A stretch of 64,000 nucleotides of DNA from DATLZU01 sp035573855 (GTDB lineage Bacteria > Nitrospirota > Nitrospiria > Nitrospirales > Nitrospiraceae). The stretch lies in assembly GCA_035573855.1 (NCBI GenBank), contig DATLZU010000011.1, forward strand, positions 81,750-145,749, written 5' to 3'. Made by a program: the position numbers and the translations under genes. Positions 17,406 to 25,236 of this stretch are shown here, in pieces (positions within the stretch are counted from its first letter, which is position 1; every line of letters starts with the position of its first letter). The notes under the pieces are model-generated. The model had not been told where the DNA came from. It saw nothing but the letters and a program-made list of their open reading frames with translations, and did no database searches.

Positions 17406-17597
17406 ATGCTCGAAACTCCGTCCGACCAGCCGGGCGAGCCGACTGGCTCGCCCGTCGATCTTCCCGATCGACTCTGCACCTGGTGCAGGGTTCCCATGCG
17501 AAAGCGCCTCGTCGGCAAAGGGAGGTTCATCCATTACGTGTGCCCCCGGTGCGTATTCCAGCATACGACCAAGCGCACCGCCTCCGAGAACGCGTAA
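17406..17597 (+). CDS. Small zinc-ribbon-like protein
   Basis: A 63-residue protein with two CxxC pairs: CTWC near residue 24 and CPRC near residue 47, separated by a basic stretch (MRKRLVGKGRF). This is a zinc-ribbon layout. No enzyme function is visible. It is preceded by a promoter-like element; an in-frame ATG at 17397 is the alternative start. Small double-CxxC proteins of this kind often bind nucleic acid or act as adaptors, but nothing here decides the role. Confidence 0.6.
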   Translation: MLETPSDQPGEPTGSPVDLPDRLCTWCRVPMRKRLVGKGRFIHYVCPRCVFQHTTKRTASENA

Positions 17598-17820
17598 TCG
17601 CGGGACGGGTTTCCCCTTCGAGTTCCTCTTCGCGGAGACATGCACACGGCGGAACGCCGTCGGTTACGCACAGAGGAGACCAGCCGGTGTTCCTCTCGCA
17701 CGCGATTCACGCAACATGCCGTAGGTGTAGACTGCCAGATTCATAAATTGATAGGATAGATGATGTTAGAGAACCCGCTGATCCCGGCAAGGGGATCCGG
17801 AGCAGATTTGAGGGCTTGTT

Positions 17821-18186
17821 GTGGCGGACTCGGACACACGTCGAGACGCTGGCGAATCGTCCCCGCCGTCGTATCGAAGACAATGGCCGCGCGGCGCGCT
17901 CGTGACGTCCTGTTCTTATTTCCTGACCGATACGAGCAATCCCGGCTCCGTCCGATACTTGCAAGGCAATGCGCTCTCAATCAACGTGAGTTCCGGTGGC
18001 ATGTTGTTGCTCGTAGGCCATCCCGCACAAGAACGCCAGATCCTGGAAATCCGCGTGCCGACACCGGCCGGCACGACGATCCCGACGCTCGCCGAAGTCC
18101 GCTGGTCCAAATCAATCCCTGTTGAGGAAGGCGAAAGTCTCTGGCTGGCGGGCGTCCGGTTTCTTTTCGCCTCCGCTCGCCCGTAA
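17821..18186 (+). CDS. PilZ-domain protein (possible c-di-GMP receptor)
   Basis: A 121-residue protein. Seen: an N-terminal arginine-rich start (RRDAGESSPPSYRRQWPRG), INVSSGGMLLLV at about residues 54-65, which matches the (D/N)xSxxG element of PilZ domains, and a C-terminal LWLAGVRFLF strand. The RxxxR element is less clear, so binding of c-di-GMP is uncertain. The start is GTG at 17821 with GAGGG seven bases upstream. It stands alone between the zinc-ribbon gene and the PAS gene. Confidence 0.65.
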   Translation: MADSDTRRDAGESSPPSYRRQWPRGALVTSCSYFLTDTSNPGSVRYLQGNALSINVSSGGMLLLVGHPAQERQILEIRVPTPAGTTIPTLAEVRWSKSIPVEEGESLWLAGVRFLFASARP

Positions 18187-18356
18187 ACGACGACGCGTCC
18201 GGTTCCGAAGGCGGTGCGAGCGGAACTACCCGGATACGCCGTCTGCGGTAGTCGGCCCGGAGCACGCAACAACGCTGCAGGAGCCCCTTGTCAGGACCGA
18301 GCGGTCGAAACCAAAAAGACAGCGGGGTCAGAAGACGATCTGTCCCGTCGTCGGAC

Positions 18357-18824
18357 TCACGCCACGTCCCGCATGGGCATGGATTGATCGATAAAGAGGT
18401 CTCCGTCGTCGCCGTGATTCAACGGCGCATCGCGGAGTTCATCCAGTACGATCACGATGCGCGAGTGCGGGAAGGACAACCGGTTCGGCAATCCGAACGC
18501 GTGAATGTGAACGCGCCGCCCGAATTCACCGACCACCCGCCTGTATTCGAACGGTTCGGACCAGCAAGACTCGGCTCGGGCCTCCAAGCCGGTTCGCACG
18601 ATTGCGCAGACTTCGGCGACGACCGGAGGAAGCGCACGATCGGTTGAGTCCCACAGGGCAACCTGACTGAGCCGACCCGCGAGTTCGCAAGCCCGGCGGT
18701 TAATGTACAAGATTTTCATCGTCGGAGCGAGCACCAGAATGCCCGGGCTCCCGTTCTCGCGCGTCAACCGGCTGTTTTGAGCCGTTGCAGGAAACGCATA
18801 ATTGATGTTGCCCACGGTTTTCAT
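18357..18824 (-). CDS. PAS-domain protein, probably a truncated LuxR-type regulator
   Basis: A 155-residue protein. Seen: a PAS-like core with GILVLAPTMKILYINRRACELAG, then a second half ending RIVIVLDELRDAP. That pattern resembles the sensory half of PAS-LuxR regulators, in which a helix-turn-helix domain follows. Here only about 20 residues follow the LDELRDAP strand and no HTH is found in any frame down to 18200. It may act as a stand-alone sensor or be a remnant. The start is ATG at 18824, four bases after a strong GGGAGGT. An in-frame extension to 18932 exists but lacks a good start. Confidence 0.6.
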   Translation of the reverse strand: MKTVGNINYAFPATAQNSRLTRENGSPGILVLAPTMKILYINRRACELAGRLSQVALWDSTDRALPPVVAEVCAIVRTGLEARAESCWSEPFEYRRVVGEFGRRVHIHAFGLPNRLSFPHSRIVIVLDELRDAPLNHGDDGDLFIDQSMPMRDVA

Positions 18825-19254
18825 GGTGACCTCCCGTATGACAGGACCGTTATCGCACCGATGAAAGCGATGTGCGACGATGACTCTTCCGAAGAGGCGA
18901 TGCCAGGCGCCCAACGACTCGAACGCCGTCATGAAAGCTGAAAAGAAGGGTGTCGGAACGGAACGGTCCGAAGGTGTTCATAACCTGAGGAAGGACTGTC
19001 GACAGGAGGGTAACGGTAACAATTCGGGTCTCACTGTACAATGCTACGTAAGCGTCAGCCTTCCCTCCAAAGGGTTACGTATTTGCCGGTCACCACAATG
19101 AAAGGATTTTCCCGCCAAAAGAGAAGCAGCGAGTACCTCTTAATAATGAAGAGAGTTCGGCGCCGTTCGTCGCAAGCCGCAGGCGTGGTCCAAGAATCCG
19201 TTGTCTTCTCAATGCGACAAGTTGAAAAGAGAAGCGTTCCGCTCGGGTGAACAA
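18825..19254. other. Gene-free stretch
   Basis: About 430 bases between the PAS gene and the end of the DUF2914 gene. I see no convincing gene. A plus-strand frame at 19041-19250 (69 codons) has no ribosome-binding site or recognisable sequence. The stretch is less GC-rich than its surroundings by eye. It probably holds the PAS gene promoter. Confidence 0.4.
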
Positions 19255-20376
19255 TCAATACGTGATGGTTTTCAACTCCAGCGCTTCTCCCGTCGTCGGC
19301 TCCACCCGGAAATTGACCCGCCCGATGATCCGGCCGTCCGCAGCTTCCACATCGACCCGCCATTCACCCGGCGTCAGACGTTGCTTGACGGTGTAGGCAC
19401 GGTATCCCGCCTCTCGGCCGCCGGAGATGCTGATCGGGATACGATCCGCGGTCACGAACGATCGTTTGCCTCTGGCGCCAGTCGGTCGATATTGCCAGTG
19501 ATGATAGATAGTCGTCTTGAGATCGACCGGCGCAAAGACGGCGGTAAAGCAGTACGCCGGCTCTTCTCCGCGGAACGGATCGTCCGAGCGTTTCCAGATC
19601 TGAAACCACCGGCCCCGCTCAAACGACAGCTCGTACGCATCCGCGACCTTCGTCACGTTGTGGTAGATTCCGCCAAATTTCATGGAGAGCGGGACCGGCG
19701 GAATCCAGTTCAGAAAATAGAACCCCACCAAGACGACGATCAGCACGATGGGCGGCAGACTGGTGAGGACGACGTCGCGTCTCGTGTCACGCGGCCTGCC
19801 GCGATAGACCAGCGCCACGAGACGCAGCGTCACGAGCCCGGAGAGCACGGCGCCGAGCAGGAAGACGAACGTGTTCATCATCCGGGTGACGACGGGTAAA
19901 AAAAACGTGAAGAATCCGAAGCAGACGAGCGCGTATAAGCTGACCAGCAGCCGCAGGTTTGTGAGTCGGTCGCGCAAGAATTCGTTGGCGACCAGCAAGG
20001 CGACCAACAGGCCGAAAAACACTGCGGTGCCCGTCAGTGAGGCGCTCCGCGAATAGAAGATCGTGTAGGCGCTGAACAATCCGCCGAAGAAAAACTGAAT
20101 CGCCATCGGGTAATAGGGCCTGGCGCGGAGGAGCGCGCCGGGAAGGTGCCAGTTAGGGACGCTGTCTGCCTCCTCCAGATCCCTGGTCATCCCGATGCGC
20201 CCGACCAACACGATCAGAACGCCAAGCAGCGCGAGATACAGCAGCAGGATCAAATTGTCGAGCAGCCGGTCGATGCGGGTCAGCGTCACGATGTCGTAGG
20301 TCACACCGGCGAAAAAAAACACGACCGGCAGAAACGGCTTCGCGAGCGTGGCGCGGATCTTGGCGGCGGGAAGCAT
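19255..20376 (-). CDS. Polytopic membrane protein with C-terminal DUF2914 domain
   Basis: A protein of about 373 residues. The first 240 residues form about eight membrane segments. The last 120 residues are a soluble domain with TKVADAYELSFERGRWFQIWKR, YHHWQYRPTGARGKRSF, and GEWRVDVEAADGRIIGRVNFRVE, which I recognise as DUF2914. The function of DUF2914 is not known to me; the fold looks like an extracytoplasmic sensing or binding domain. I chose ATG at 20376; the frame can be extended to 20484, where it would overlap the end of the preceding gene by eight bases. It is the last gene of a seven-gene minus-strand operon. Confidence 0.75.
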   Translation of the reverse strand: MLPAAKIRATLAKPFLPVVFFFAGVTYDIVTLTRIDRLLDNLILLLYLALLGVLIVLVGRIGMTRDLEEADSVPNWHLPGALLRARPYYPMAIQFFFGGLFSAYTIFYSRSASLTGTAVFFGLLVALLVANEFLRDRLTNLRLLVSLYALVCFGFFTFFLPVVTRMMNTFVFLLGAVLSGLVTLRLVALVYRGRPRDTRRDVVLTSLPPIVLIVVLVGFYFLNWIPPVPLSMKFGGIYHNVTKVADAYELSFERGRWFQIWKRSDDPFRGEEPAYCFTAVFAPVDLKTTIYHHWQYRPTGARGKRSFVTADRIPISISGGREAGYRAYTVKQRLTPGEWRVDVEAADGRIIGRVNFRVEPTTGEALELKTITY

Positions 20377-20476
20377 CAAGGGCGTTTCTCGCGGAAGTCG
20401 TTGGACACTGAATCTCTGTAAGAATAGCAGAACCGCGCAAGAGGGCGGGCGACCGAAGGGAGAGACGACCTCGTTT

Positions 20477-21547
20477 TCAGGCAAAAGGTGGGAGCGGCGC
20501 GTATGTAACGGGCATCCCCAGCAGCCGTTCCAGCCAGCCGGGCATGAGGTCTTCCCGCAACGGCGCCCGGTTCAGACGGACTTCCATCTGAAAGCCCTCA
20601 TCAGTCCCAATGAGACCGACGACGGCCGACGCATCCTCTCCCTCAGGAAGCAATTTCTGGGTGTGGAACTCGCACAGGGTGGCGTAAAGACGGCCGTACG
20701 GCCGAATCGCATCGAGCATTTCCGGCACCTCGTCCAAGGGACAATGGGCGGAGCAGCGGTAGGCCAATCGTGCGTCGGGTAGGATCGCGTGAAATGCTCC
20801 CAAGGCTTCCTCAGAAAAACCGGTCAAATAGGCGCGGATATCGGCCGGCTTGCCGCCGTATGTCGCGGCCAACCTGCTGGCGGGCACCAGAAACTCATAC
20901 GGATCGGCGGTGTTGTATTCGAACTGGCAGGGCCCGAAGGCGTCGGGCCAGGAACAAAAGAACGGCACAGTCTGATCCGCAACCTGCAACACGACGTCGC
21001 CCTTTTCGACCGTCGTGCGAATCGGCAGGTCCAGGAGGGTCACGGCTTCCAGGAAAGCCGCGCGGCGTTCCTCGATCCACCGCTCGCGCCGGTCGTCAGA
21101 TCGGGTCTCGCCCGGTGTGACCACTTCGACCGTGTTCAGACGAACCCGGATGAACGCATGCAGGTGACGGAATCCCAGCCAGAACATGCTTCGTTGATGG
21201 TGTAATTCAAGCGGTTCTCGGATCCTCCAGGGATGGCTGATCGAACAGTACGTGCCGACCGCCTGGAATCGCTGATAGACGGAGTGGTATCGGCCGGCCA
21301 GGAGGAAAAAATCGCCCTGCCAGCCCTCGCGCACATGAACGAGCGTCACGTCTTCGGTCGACCACGGGTCCAGCCGGTCGAAGTCTTCGAGCGAATCGAC
21401 CGTCCATTCCTCGATGTAGCAGATGACGTCCTTGGCTGGCGCCGCCGGTTTCAGCCCCAGCGCCGCCAGCCGTTCTCCGATTTCCAGCACCTCGCTGAAC
21501 GTCAGCTTCGAACGGGTTTCCCAGCGCCGTTCCCGCACCGACTCCAC
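20477..21547 (-). CDS. Conserved-looking hypothetical protein, 356 residues
   Basis: I do not recognise this family. The protein is soluble-looking, without a signal peptide or membrane segments. It is rich in tryptophan and aromatic residues in the first half (YIEEWTVDSLEDFDRLDPW, RYHSVYQRFQ, SMFWLGFRHLHAF). A second half carries FFCSWPDAFGPCQFEYN and CSAHCPLDEVPEMLD, with cysteines that could bind metal. It lies in the uncharacterised operon 28 bases downstream of the lipoprotein gene, and its end overlaps the possible long start of the DUF2914 gene. Codon use resembles its neighbours, so it is a real gene rather than a spurious frame. Confidence 0.65.
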   Translation of the reverse strand: MESVRERRWETRSKLTFSEVLEIGERLAALGLKPAAPAKDVICYIEEWTVDSLEDFDRLDPWSTEDVTLVHVREGWQGDFFLLAGRYHSVYQRFQAVGTYCSISHPWRIREPLELHHQRSMFWLGFRHLHAFIRVRLNTVEVVTPGETRSDDRRERWIEERRAAFLEAVTLLDLPIRTTVEKGDVVLQVADQTVPFFCSWPDAFGPCQFEYNTADPYEFLVPASRLAATYGGKPADIRAYLTGFSEEALGAFHAILPDARLAYRCSAHCPLDEVPEMLDAIRPYGRLYATLCEFHTQKLLPEGEDASAVVGLIGTDEGFQMEVRLNRAPLREDLMPGWLERLLGMPVTYAPLPPFA

Positions 21548-21575
21548 CCCCTTGTCGTCCCAACTCGCGACCCCG

Positions 21576-22214
21576 TCATTTCAATCGCCAGGCCCGATTC
21601 TCGATTTTCGTATCCGCCATGAGCCGATCCAAGCTTTCTTTCAGTGTCTCGTTCAGGAGACGTTGGACATCCCCCAGATCGAACCAGAAGACGGTTTCTG
21701 ACCGGGAACCGTCCAGGTTCATCGTGGTCGTGCTGCCATCGACCGCGTTGCGCGCGCGGATGACAAACCTCGTTCCCGCGGTGATGGCCGTGGAGAAAAA
21801 GCGACTCTTGGCGTTGGCGGAGAACTCCATGACTTGTCCGGTGAGGAGAATGTCCGGTTCACCTTCAGCGGTCGTCACACCCGGCGTCCTGACGCCGACC
21901 TTCCAGCCTCGCAGTCTCAGGTAGTCGGCCAGCGCCTGCGCCGCGACTTCTCCCGGCCTGCCGCCCGGGACATTGAAGTAAGTCACCCCGCCCCAGAGAT
22001 GCGTCCGAAGCCCCAGCTTGCTCTTGTCCGCCCGCTTGTCTTCGAACGTCTCCACGACAATCTTCAGCGGCTCCGTATCGACCGGCTGCACGTCCGTCGG
22101 TTTGAACCGCACGTCCAAATGCACCACCTCGCCCGTGCCGGCACAACCGGCCAGCCAGAGGAAGCCGCCCATGACCACGAGTCTGAGTCCCCCTCGCATC
22201 GCGTCGCCTTTCAC
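21576..22214 (-). CDS. Lipoprotein of unknown function
   Basis: A 212-residue predicted lipoprotein. Seen: hydrophobic N terminus followed by the lipobox LAGC (cysteine at about residue 24). The mature part includes KIVVETFEDKRADKSKLGLR, then THLWGGVTYFNV, and AAQALADYLRLRGWKV, a pattern reminiscent of YajG-type lipoproteins with a repeated nucleator-like fold. The start is GTG at 22214, chosen because AAGGAGG sits five bases upstream; the ATG at 22199 has no such site. It lies in the minus-strand operon of unknown genes. The function is unknown. Confidence 0.75.
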   Translation of the reverse strand: MKGDAMRGGLRLVVMGGFLWLAGCAGTGEVVHLDVRFKPTDVQPVDTEPLKIVVETFEDKRADKSKLGLRTHLWGGVTYFNVPGGRPGEVAAQALADYLRLRGWKVGVRTPGVTTAEGEPDILLTGQVMEFSANAKSRFFSTAITAGTRFVIRARNAVDGSTTTMNLDGSRSETVFWFDLGDVQRLLNETLKESLDRLMADTKIENRAWRLK

Positions 22215-22311
22215 GTGCACCTCCTTGTCCTTAAGGGTTGATGCTCGCTGATAGGGGCTCAGTCTACCCAACTCGCCGCAACGATGACAATTCCACCTGA
22301 AGCGACAGAAA

Positions 22312-22962
22312 TCAGGATGACACGATCGGGAGGATCGCTTGAAAGGTCTCTCGACTGATCCGGGGGAGCATCCCTTGCACAACGGCGGGGTCGGCGGGAG
22401 GAACGAAACGGAGGATCTTGAAGAACGACCGCTCGGCCAGGACCGCCGCGACCTGGGCCTTCCGGTCATGAGTGATCGGAAGCGTATACCCTTCTCCGCG
22501 CTTCCATTCCCACAAAGTCGGCGCCAGCGAAAGGTGGAGCTCACGCCCCGCGACGTGATGAAACCGATCGAGGAGGTTCCGCTTATACTGTCCCACCGCT
22601 CTGCCCTCCAGGATCAAGGCAAAGGCGAAGTGGTGCCCCCACCAAAACAGCGAACGGAAGGTGAAGGCTTCGCCGCCGACGAAATGCTTGGGGTAGTCCA
22701 GGTACTGATACGGAAAGTCTTCCAGATGTTCGCCTTTGACGAACTGGTACTTGTGCGGATCAAACCCTGGCGGCACTAGCAGTGAGGCCTTGGTCATTTC
22801 CTCCCGCAACTCCTCGTGCACAGTTTCCAGCAGCCTCCGCACCTTGCGCGCGATCTCAGCCTTGGCGTGAAAAAAATGCACGTCGGCGATCAACGCGACT
22901 TCCTCGATCGTGAATTGCAGGGACGCGGCTGCTCCTTGCTCGACGCGTTTCCCGTCGCTCAT
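22312..22962 (-). CDS. Hypothetical protein, 216 residues
   Basis: No family is recognised. Seen: a helical N-terminal third with AKAEIARKVRRLLETVHEELREEM, then an aromatic-rich middle (FPYQYLDYPKHFVGGEAFTFRSLFWWGHHFAFALILEG), and a C-terminal part ending with FVPPADPAVVQGMLPRIS. There is no signal peptide. The start ATG overlaps the stop of the upstream gene (ATGA at 22959-22962), so translation is coupled. The WWGHH motif could bind metal or heme, but nothing else supports that. Confidence 0.65.
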   Translation of the reverse strand: MSDGKRVEQGAAASLQFTIEEVALIADVHFFHAKAEIARKVRRLLETVHEELREEMTKASLLVPPGFDPHKYQFVKGEHLEDFPYQYLDYPKHFVGGEAFTFRSLFWWGHHFAFALILEGRAVGQYKRNLLDRFHHVAGRELHLSLAPTLWEWKRGEGYTLPITHDRKAQVAAVLAERSFFKILRFVPPADPAVVQGMLPRISRETFQAILPIVSS

Positions 22963-23399
22963 TGCTGCCGGGTTTCAAAGGCGGAGACGCTGAGATTGTA
23001 CAGTCGGCGACAGGCCGCGCACCGCAGACCGACCGAATCCTGGAGGACGTCCATTTCGTGGACCATCAGCGCCGTCGGATGCACGGCAACACAGGCGCCC
23101 ACACAGGCGACCGGGAGACATTCCTCCCGAGCTCGCGGGAGGTCGGCCGCCTGACTCGCCGCCGGCGTGCGCACGGTCACGACACTGATCGTCAATCGGT
23201 GGACCATGTTGCACGAGTCGCAGGTCAGAACGAGGTGTTCCTGCTCTTCAAGACGTGTGAGCGACAGGCAGCGCGGGTGTATGGCGAAACACTGCTGTAA
23301 AAAGGCGCCGCTTTTGAAGATGGGAGCCATCGGGAGACTCGTCCCGGAGACGAAGAACGACCAGGTGATCGGCGGCCGGGCGGTTCCCATGCGAAACAC
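22959..23399 (-). CDS. Cysteine-motif protein with internal duplication
   Basis: A protein of up to 146 residues with two similar halves. The first reads FAIHPRCLSLTRLEEQEHLVLTC then CDSCNMVHRLTISVV; the second reads VAVHPTALMVHEMDVLQDSVGLRC with CAACRRLYNLSVSAF. Each half ends with a CxxC-type pair and a hydrophobic strand, so this looks like a duplicated zinc-ribbon-like unit. I kept the long GTG start at 23399, 24 bases after the preceding stop; ATG at 23390 or 23330 are alternatives. It overlaps the next gene by four bases. The function is unknown. Confidence 0.6.
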   Translation of the reverse strand: MFRMGTARPPITWSFFVSGTSLPMAPIFKSGAFLQQCFAIHPRCLSLTRLEEQEHLVLTCDSCNMVHRLTISVVTVRTPAASQAADLPRAREECLPVACVGACVAVHPTALMVHEMDVLQDSVGLRCAACRRLYNLSVSAFETRQQ

Positions 23400-23423
23400 C
23401 CCGATCGCGCGGGCTGTGATGAT

Positions 23424-23768
23424 TCAACCGGCGGCAAACCGGGCCAATCCCAACAAGAGCAGAACCCCGGCCGTATAGGGTAGGACACACGAGTAAAGCA
23501 CGGCGCTCAGGGCGTGCTCCGGCGCGGCCGACCGCGACCGCAGTTCTTGATAGACGAACTCGTAGGACAGCACGATAACCGTAACGGTCAGCACCAGGAC
23601 CCGGCTGGTCTGCGGCCAGGTGTACTGACCGCTCAGCAGGAAATTCGCGGTAAAAAACCCGCTGGACAGCAGGACCACAGGAGCGAGAACGAACCGGACC
23701 GTTGCGGCGAACAAGGTCTGCCTCCCCGAGCGGGACAGCGCGCGTCTCCAATCCGAGGAAAACATCAT
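23424..23768 (-). CDS. Small membrane protein, unknown
   Basis: A 114-residue protein with three hydrophobic segments (about residues 22-48, 54-72 and 88-112) and a basic cytoplasmic N terminus (RRALSRSGRQ). No family is recognised. It overlaps the upstream zinc-finger-like gene by four bases (ATGA at 23765-23768), and the CxxC gene starts 24 bases later. Coupled translation with two cysteine-motif proteins suggests a membrane complex, which is inference. Confidence 0.6.
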   Translation of the reverse strand: MMFSSDWRRALSRSGRQTLFAATVRFVLAPVVLLSSGFFTANFLLSGQYTWPQTSRVLVLTVTVIVLSYEFVYQELRSRSAAPEHALSAVLYSCVLPYTAGVLLLLGLARFAAG

Positions 23769-24064
23769 GATCCAACTATCACCTGCGCCTTGGTCTCGAC
23801 CGCGCGGGAAGAGGCTTCGGCCGTCTCATCCTTTTGCGTCGCCCGGCAAAGCTTGCAGACTCGCGGCCGCAACTTGAAAAACTTCACTTTGCCGCTGGCC
23901 AGGCAACTATAGTGGACGAACTCGTCGCAGACCGTGCACCTCGACCACCCGCCGCGGAACAGCGTCTTGTCTCGGTAGAGGTCTTGATGGCAGACTTTGC
24001 AGGAACGGGGCTGAATCCCCAGCAGGAGAGGTTCCCATTCTCCGCCTGCTTTGCGGATGCTCAT
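23765..24064 (-). CDS. Zinc-finger-like protein with several CxxC pairs
   Basis: A protein of about 99 residues. Seen: CKVC near residue 22, CTVC near residue 43 followed by DEFVHYSC, and CKLC near residue 69, that is four cysteine sites with a histidine, resembling a treble-clef or double zinc finger. The rest is basic. I chose ATG at 24064 since a promoter-like element ends eight bases upstream of it; an ATG at 24088 lies inside that element. It is the first gene of the seven-gene operon of unknown proteins that ends at 19255. Confidence 0.6.
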   Translation of the reverse strand: MSIRKAGGEWEPLLLGIQPRSCKVCHQDLYRDKTLFRGGWSRCTVCDEFVHYSCLASGKVKFFKLRPRVCKLCRATQKDETAEASSRAVETKAQVIVGS

Positions 24065-24072
24065 GGCGGCGC

Positions 24073-24102
24073 AGTATACCGAAGGCATCCGCGAAATGAC
24101 AA
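24073..24102 (-). promoter_or_regulatory. Promoter of the uncharacterised operon
   Basis: On the minus strand TTGTCA (24102-24097) and TATACT (24078-24073) are 18 bases apart. The ATG at 24064 follows the -10 after eight bases, so the transcript would be leaderless or nearly so. The sequence match is good; activity is inferred. Confidence 0.5.
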
Positions 24103-24242
24103 GCCGCCTCTTGGCCGTTTGACAGCCTCACAGCCATTTGTTACTCTCTGCGCGGCCCGAACGTCCGCGAAGGCGACAGATACGCCGTCCGCCGGCGAGC
24201 TGGTCTCACCGGCACCCGCTCGCACGGCAGGCTCCACGGCAC

Positions 24243-25133
24243 ATGGACATCCGGCACTACCTCGAGCAGAAGCGCGAGGAAATCGATCGGTTCCTCGATT
24301 CCGTCATCCCCAGTGCGCAGACCGACCCCAAGACGCTCCACGAAAGCATGCGGTACAGTGTCTTTGCGGGAGGGAAACGCATCCGCCCGATTCTCGCGAT
24401 CGCGGCCGCCGAAGCCGTCGGCAATCCGCCCAACGCCGTTCTTCGAATCGCCGCCTCCCTGGAATTGATCCATACCTATTCCCTGATTCATGATGATCTG
24501 CCCGCCATGGACAACGACGATTATCGGCGCGGGAAACCGACCAACCACAAGGTCTACGGCGAGGCCATGGCGATCCTTGCCGGCGACGCGCTGTTGACGC
24601 TGGCGTTCGCGCTCTGTAGCCGTCCGGACCCCGATGACGGGCTCGAGCCGGCACAGCAGGTCCAGTTGATCCACGAATTGGCGCTCGGCGCGGGCAACTT
24701 CGGCATGGTCGGCGGCCAGGTACTGGACATCCAGGCGGAAAACAGGGACATCGACCTGGCCATGCTGCGTTCCATCCACAAGCACAAGACCGGCATGCTT
24801 ATCCGCGCGGCCGTGCGCATGGGGGCCATCGCCGCGGCCGCGACATCGGCGCAACTGGACGACTTGACCGCTTACGCCGACGATGTCGGATTGGCATTCC
24901 AAATCGCCGACGACGTGCTGAATGTGACGGGCACCCGGGAGGAACTCGGGAAGAACCCCAACACCGACGCCCAACGCGGCAAGAAGACATATCCCGCCTT
25001 TTACGGCGTCGAAGGCGCCCTCGCGTTAGCTAACGAATGCGTGGACCGCGCGACCAAACGCCTGGCCTCTTTTGGTCCATCCGCCGAGCCGCTCAGGGAG
25101 ATCGCGCGGTATATCACAGCGCGCAAGAACTGA
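24243..25133 (+). CDS. ispA: Polyprenyl (farnesyl/geranylgeranyl) diphosphate synthase
   Basis: A 296-residue trans-prenyltransferase. Seen: GGKRIRPIL near residue 42, the first aspartate-rich motif HDDLPAMDNDDYRRGKPTNHK near 82-102, GDALLTLAF, GGQVLDI, HKHKTGMLI and the second aspartate motif FQIADDVLNV. The spacing DDxxxxD of the first motif fits the IspA group of short-chain synthases. It condenses IPP with allylic diphosphates and feeds hopanoid and carotenoid synthesis; the HpnA and CruF-type genes that follow fit this. The start is ATG at 24243; the frame is open further upstream without family-like sequence. Confidence 0.93.
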   Translation: MDIRHYLEQKREEIDRFLDSVIPSAQTDPKTLHESMRYSVFAGGKRIRPILAIAAAEAVGNPPNAVLRIAASLELIHTYSLIHDDLPAMDNDDYRRGKPTNHKVYGEAMAILAGDALLTLAFALCSRPDPDDGLEPAQQVQLIHELALGAGNFGMVGGQVLDIQAENRDIDLAMLRSIHKHKTGMLIRAAVRMGAIAAAATSAQLDDLTAYADDVGLAFQIADDVLNVTGTREELGKNPNTDAQRGKKTYPAFYGVEGALALANECVDRATKRLASFGPSAEPLREIARYITARKN

Positions 25134-25140
25134 CCGTCGT

Positions 25141-25233
25141 TCGTGAAACGTATCTCGTGAAGCGCATCATCGCTCATCTCGACAATTACTCCCGATCCAG
25201 GCGCTTCACGCTTCACGTTTCACGCTTCACGTA
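25141..25233. repeat. Intergenic inverted word repeats (CGTGAAACG / CGTGAAGCG)
   Basis: TCGTGAAACG (25141) and CGTGAAGCGC (25156-25165) recur inverted as GCGCTTCACG (25201-25210), CGTTTCACG (25216-25224) and CTTCACG (25226-25232). This can fold into a stem over the spacer between the prenyl synthase and hpnA. It is one of several word-repeat spacers in the window. Confidence 0.7.
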
Positions 25234-25236
25234 TTT

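Noticed and set aside
19041..19250. Plus-strand 69-codon frame as a small gene
   Set aside because: No ribosome-binding site, very basic composition, no family resemblance.
25141..25233. Repeated CGTGAA/TTCACG words considered as a CRISPR array
   Set aside because: Repeats are under 12 bases, irregularly spaced and inverted, without uniform spacers or cas genes.
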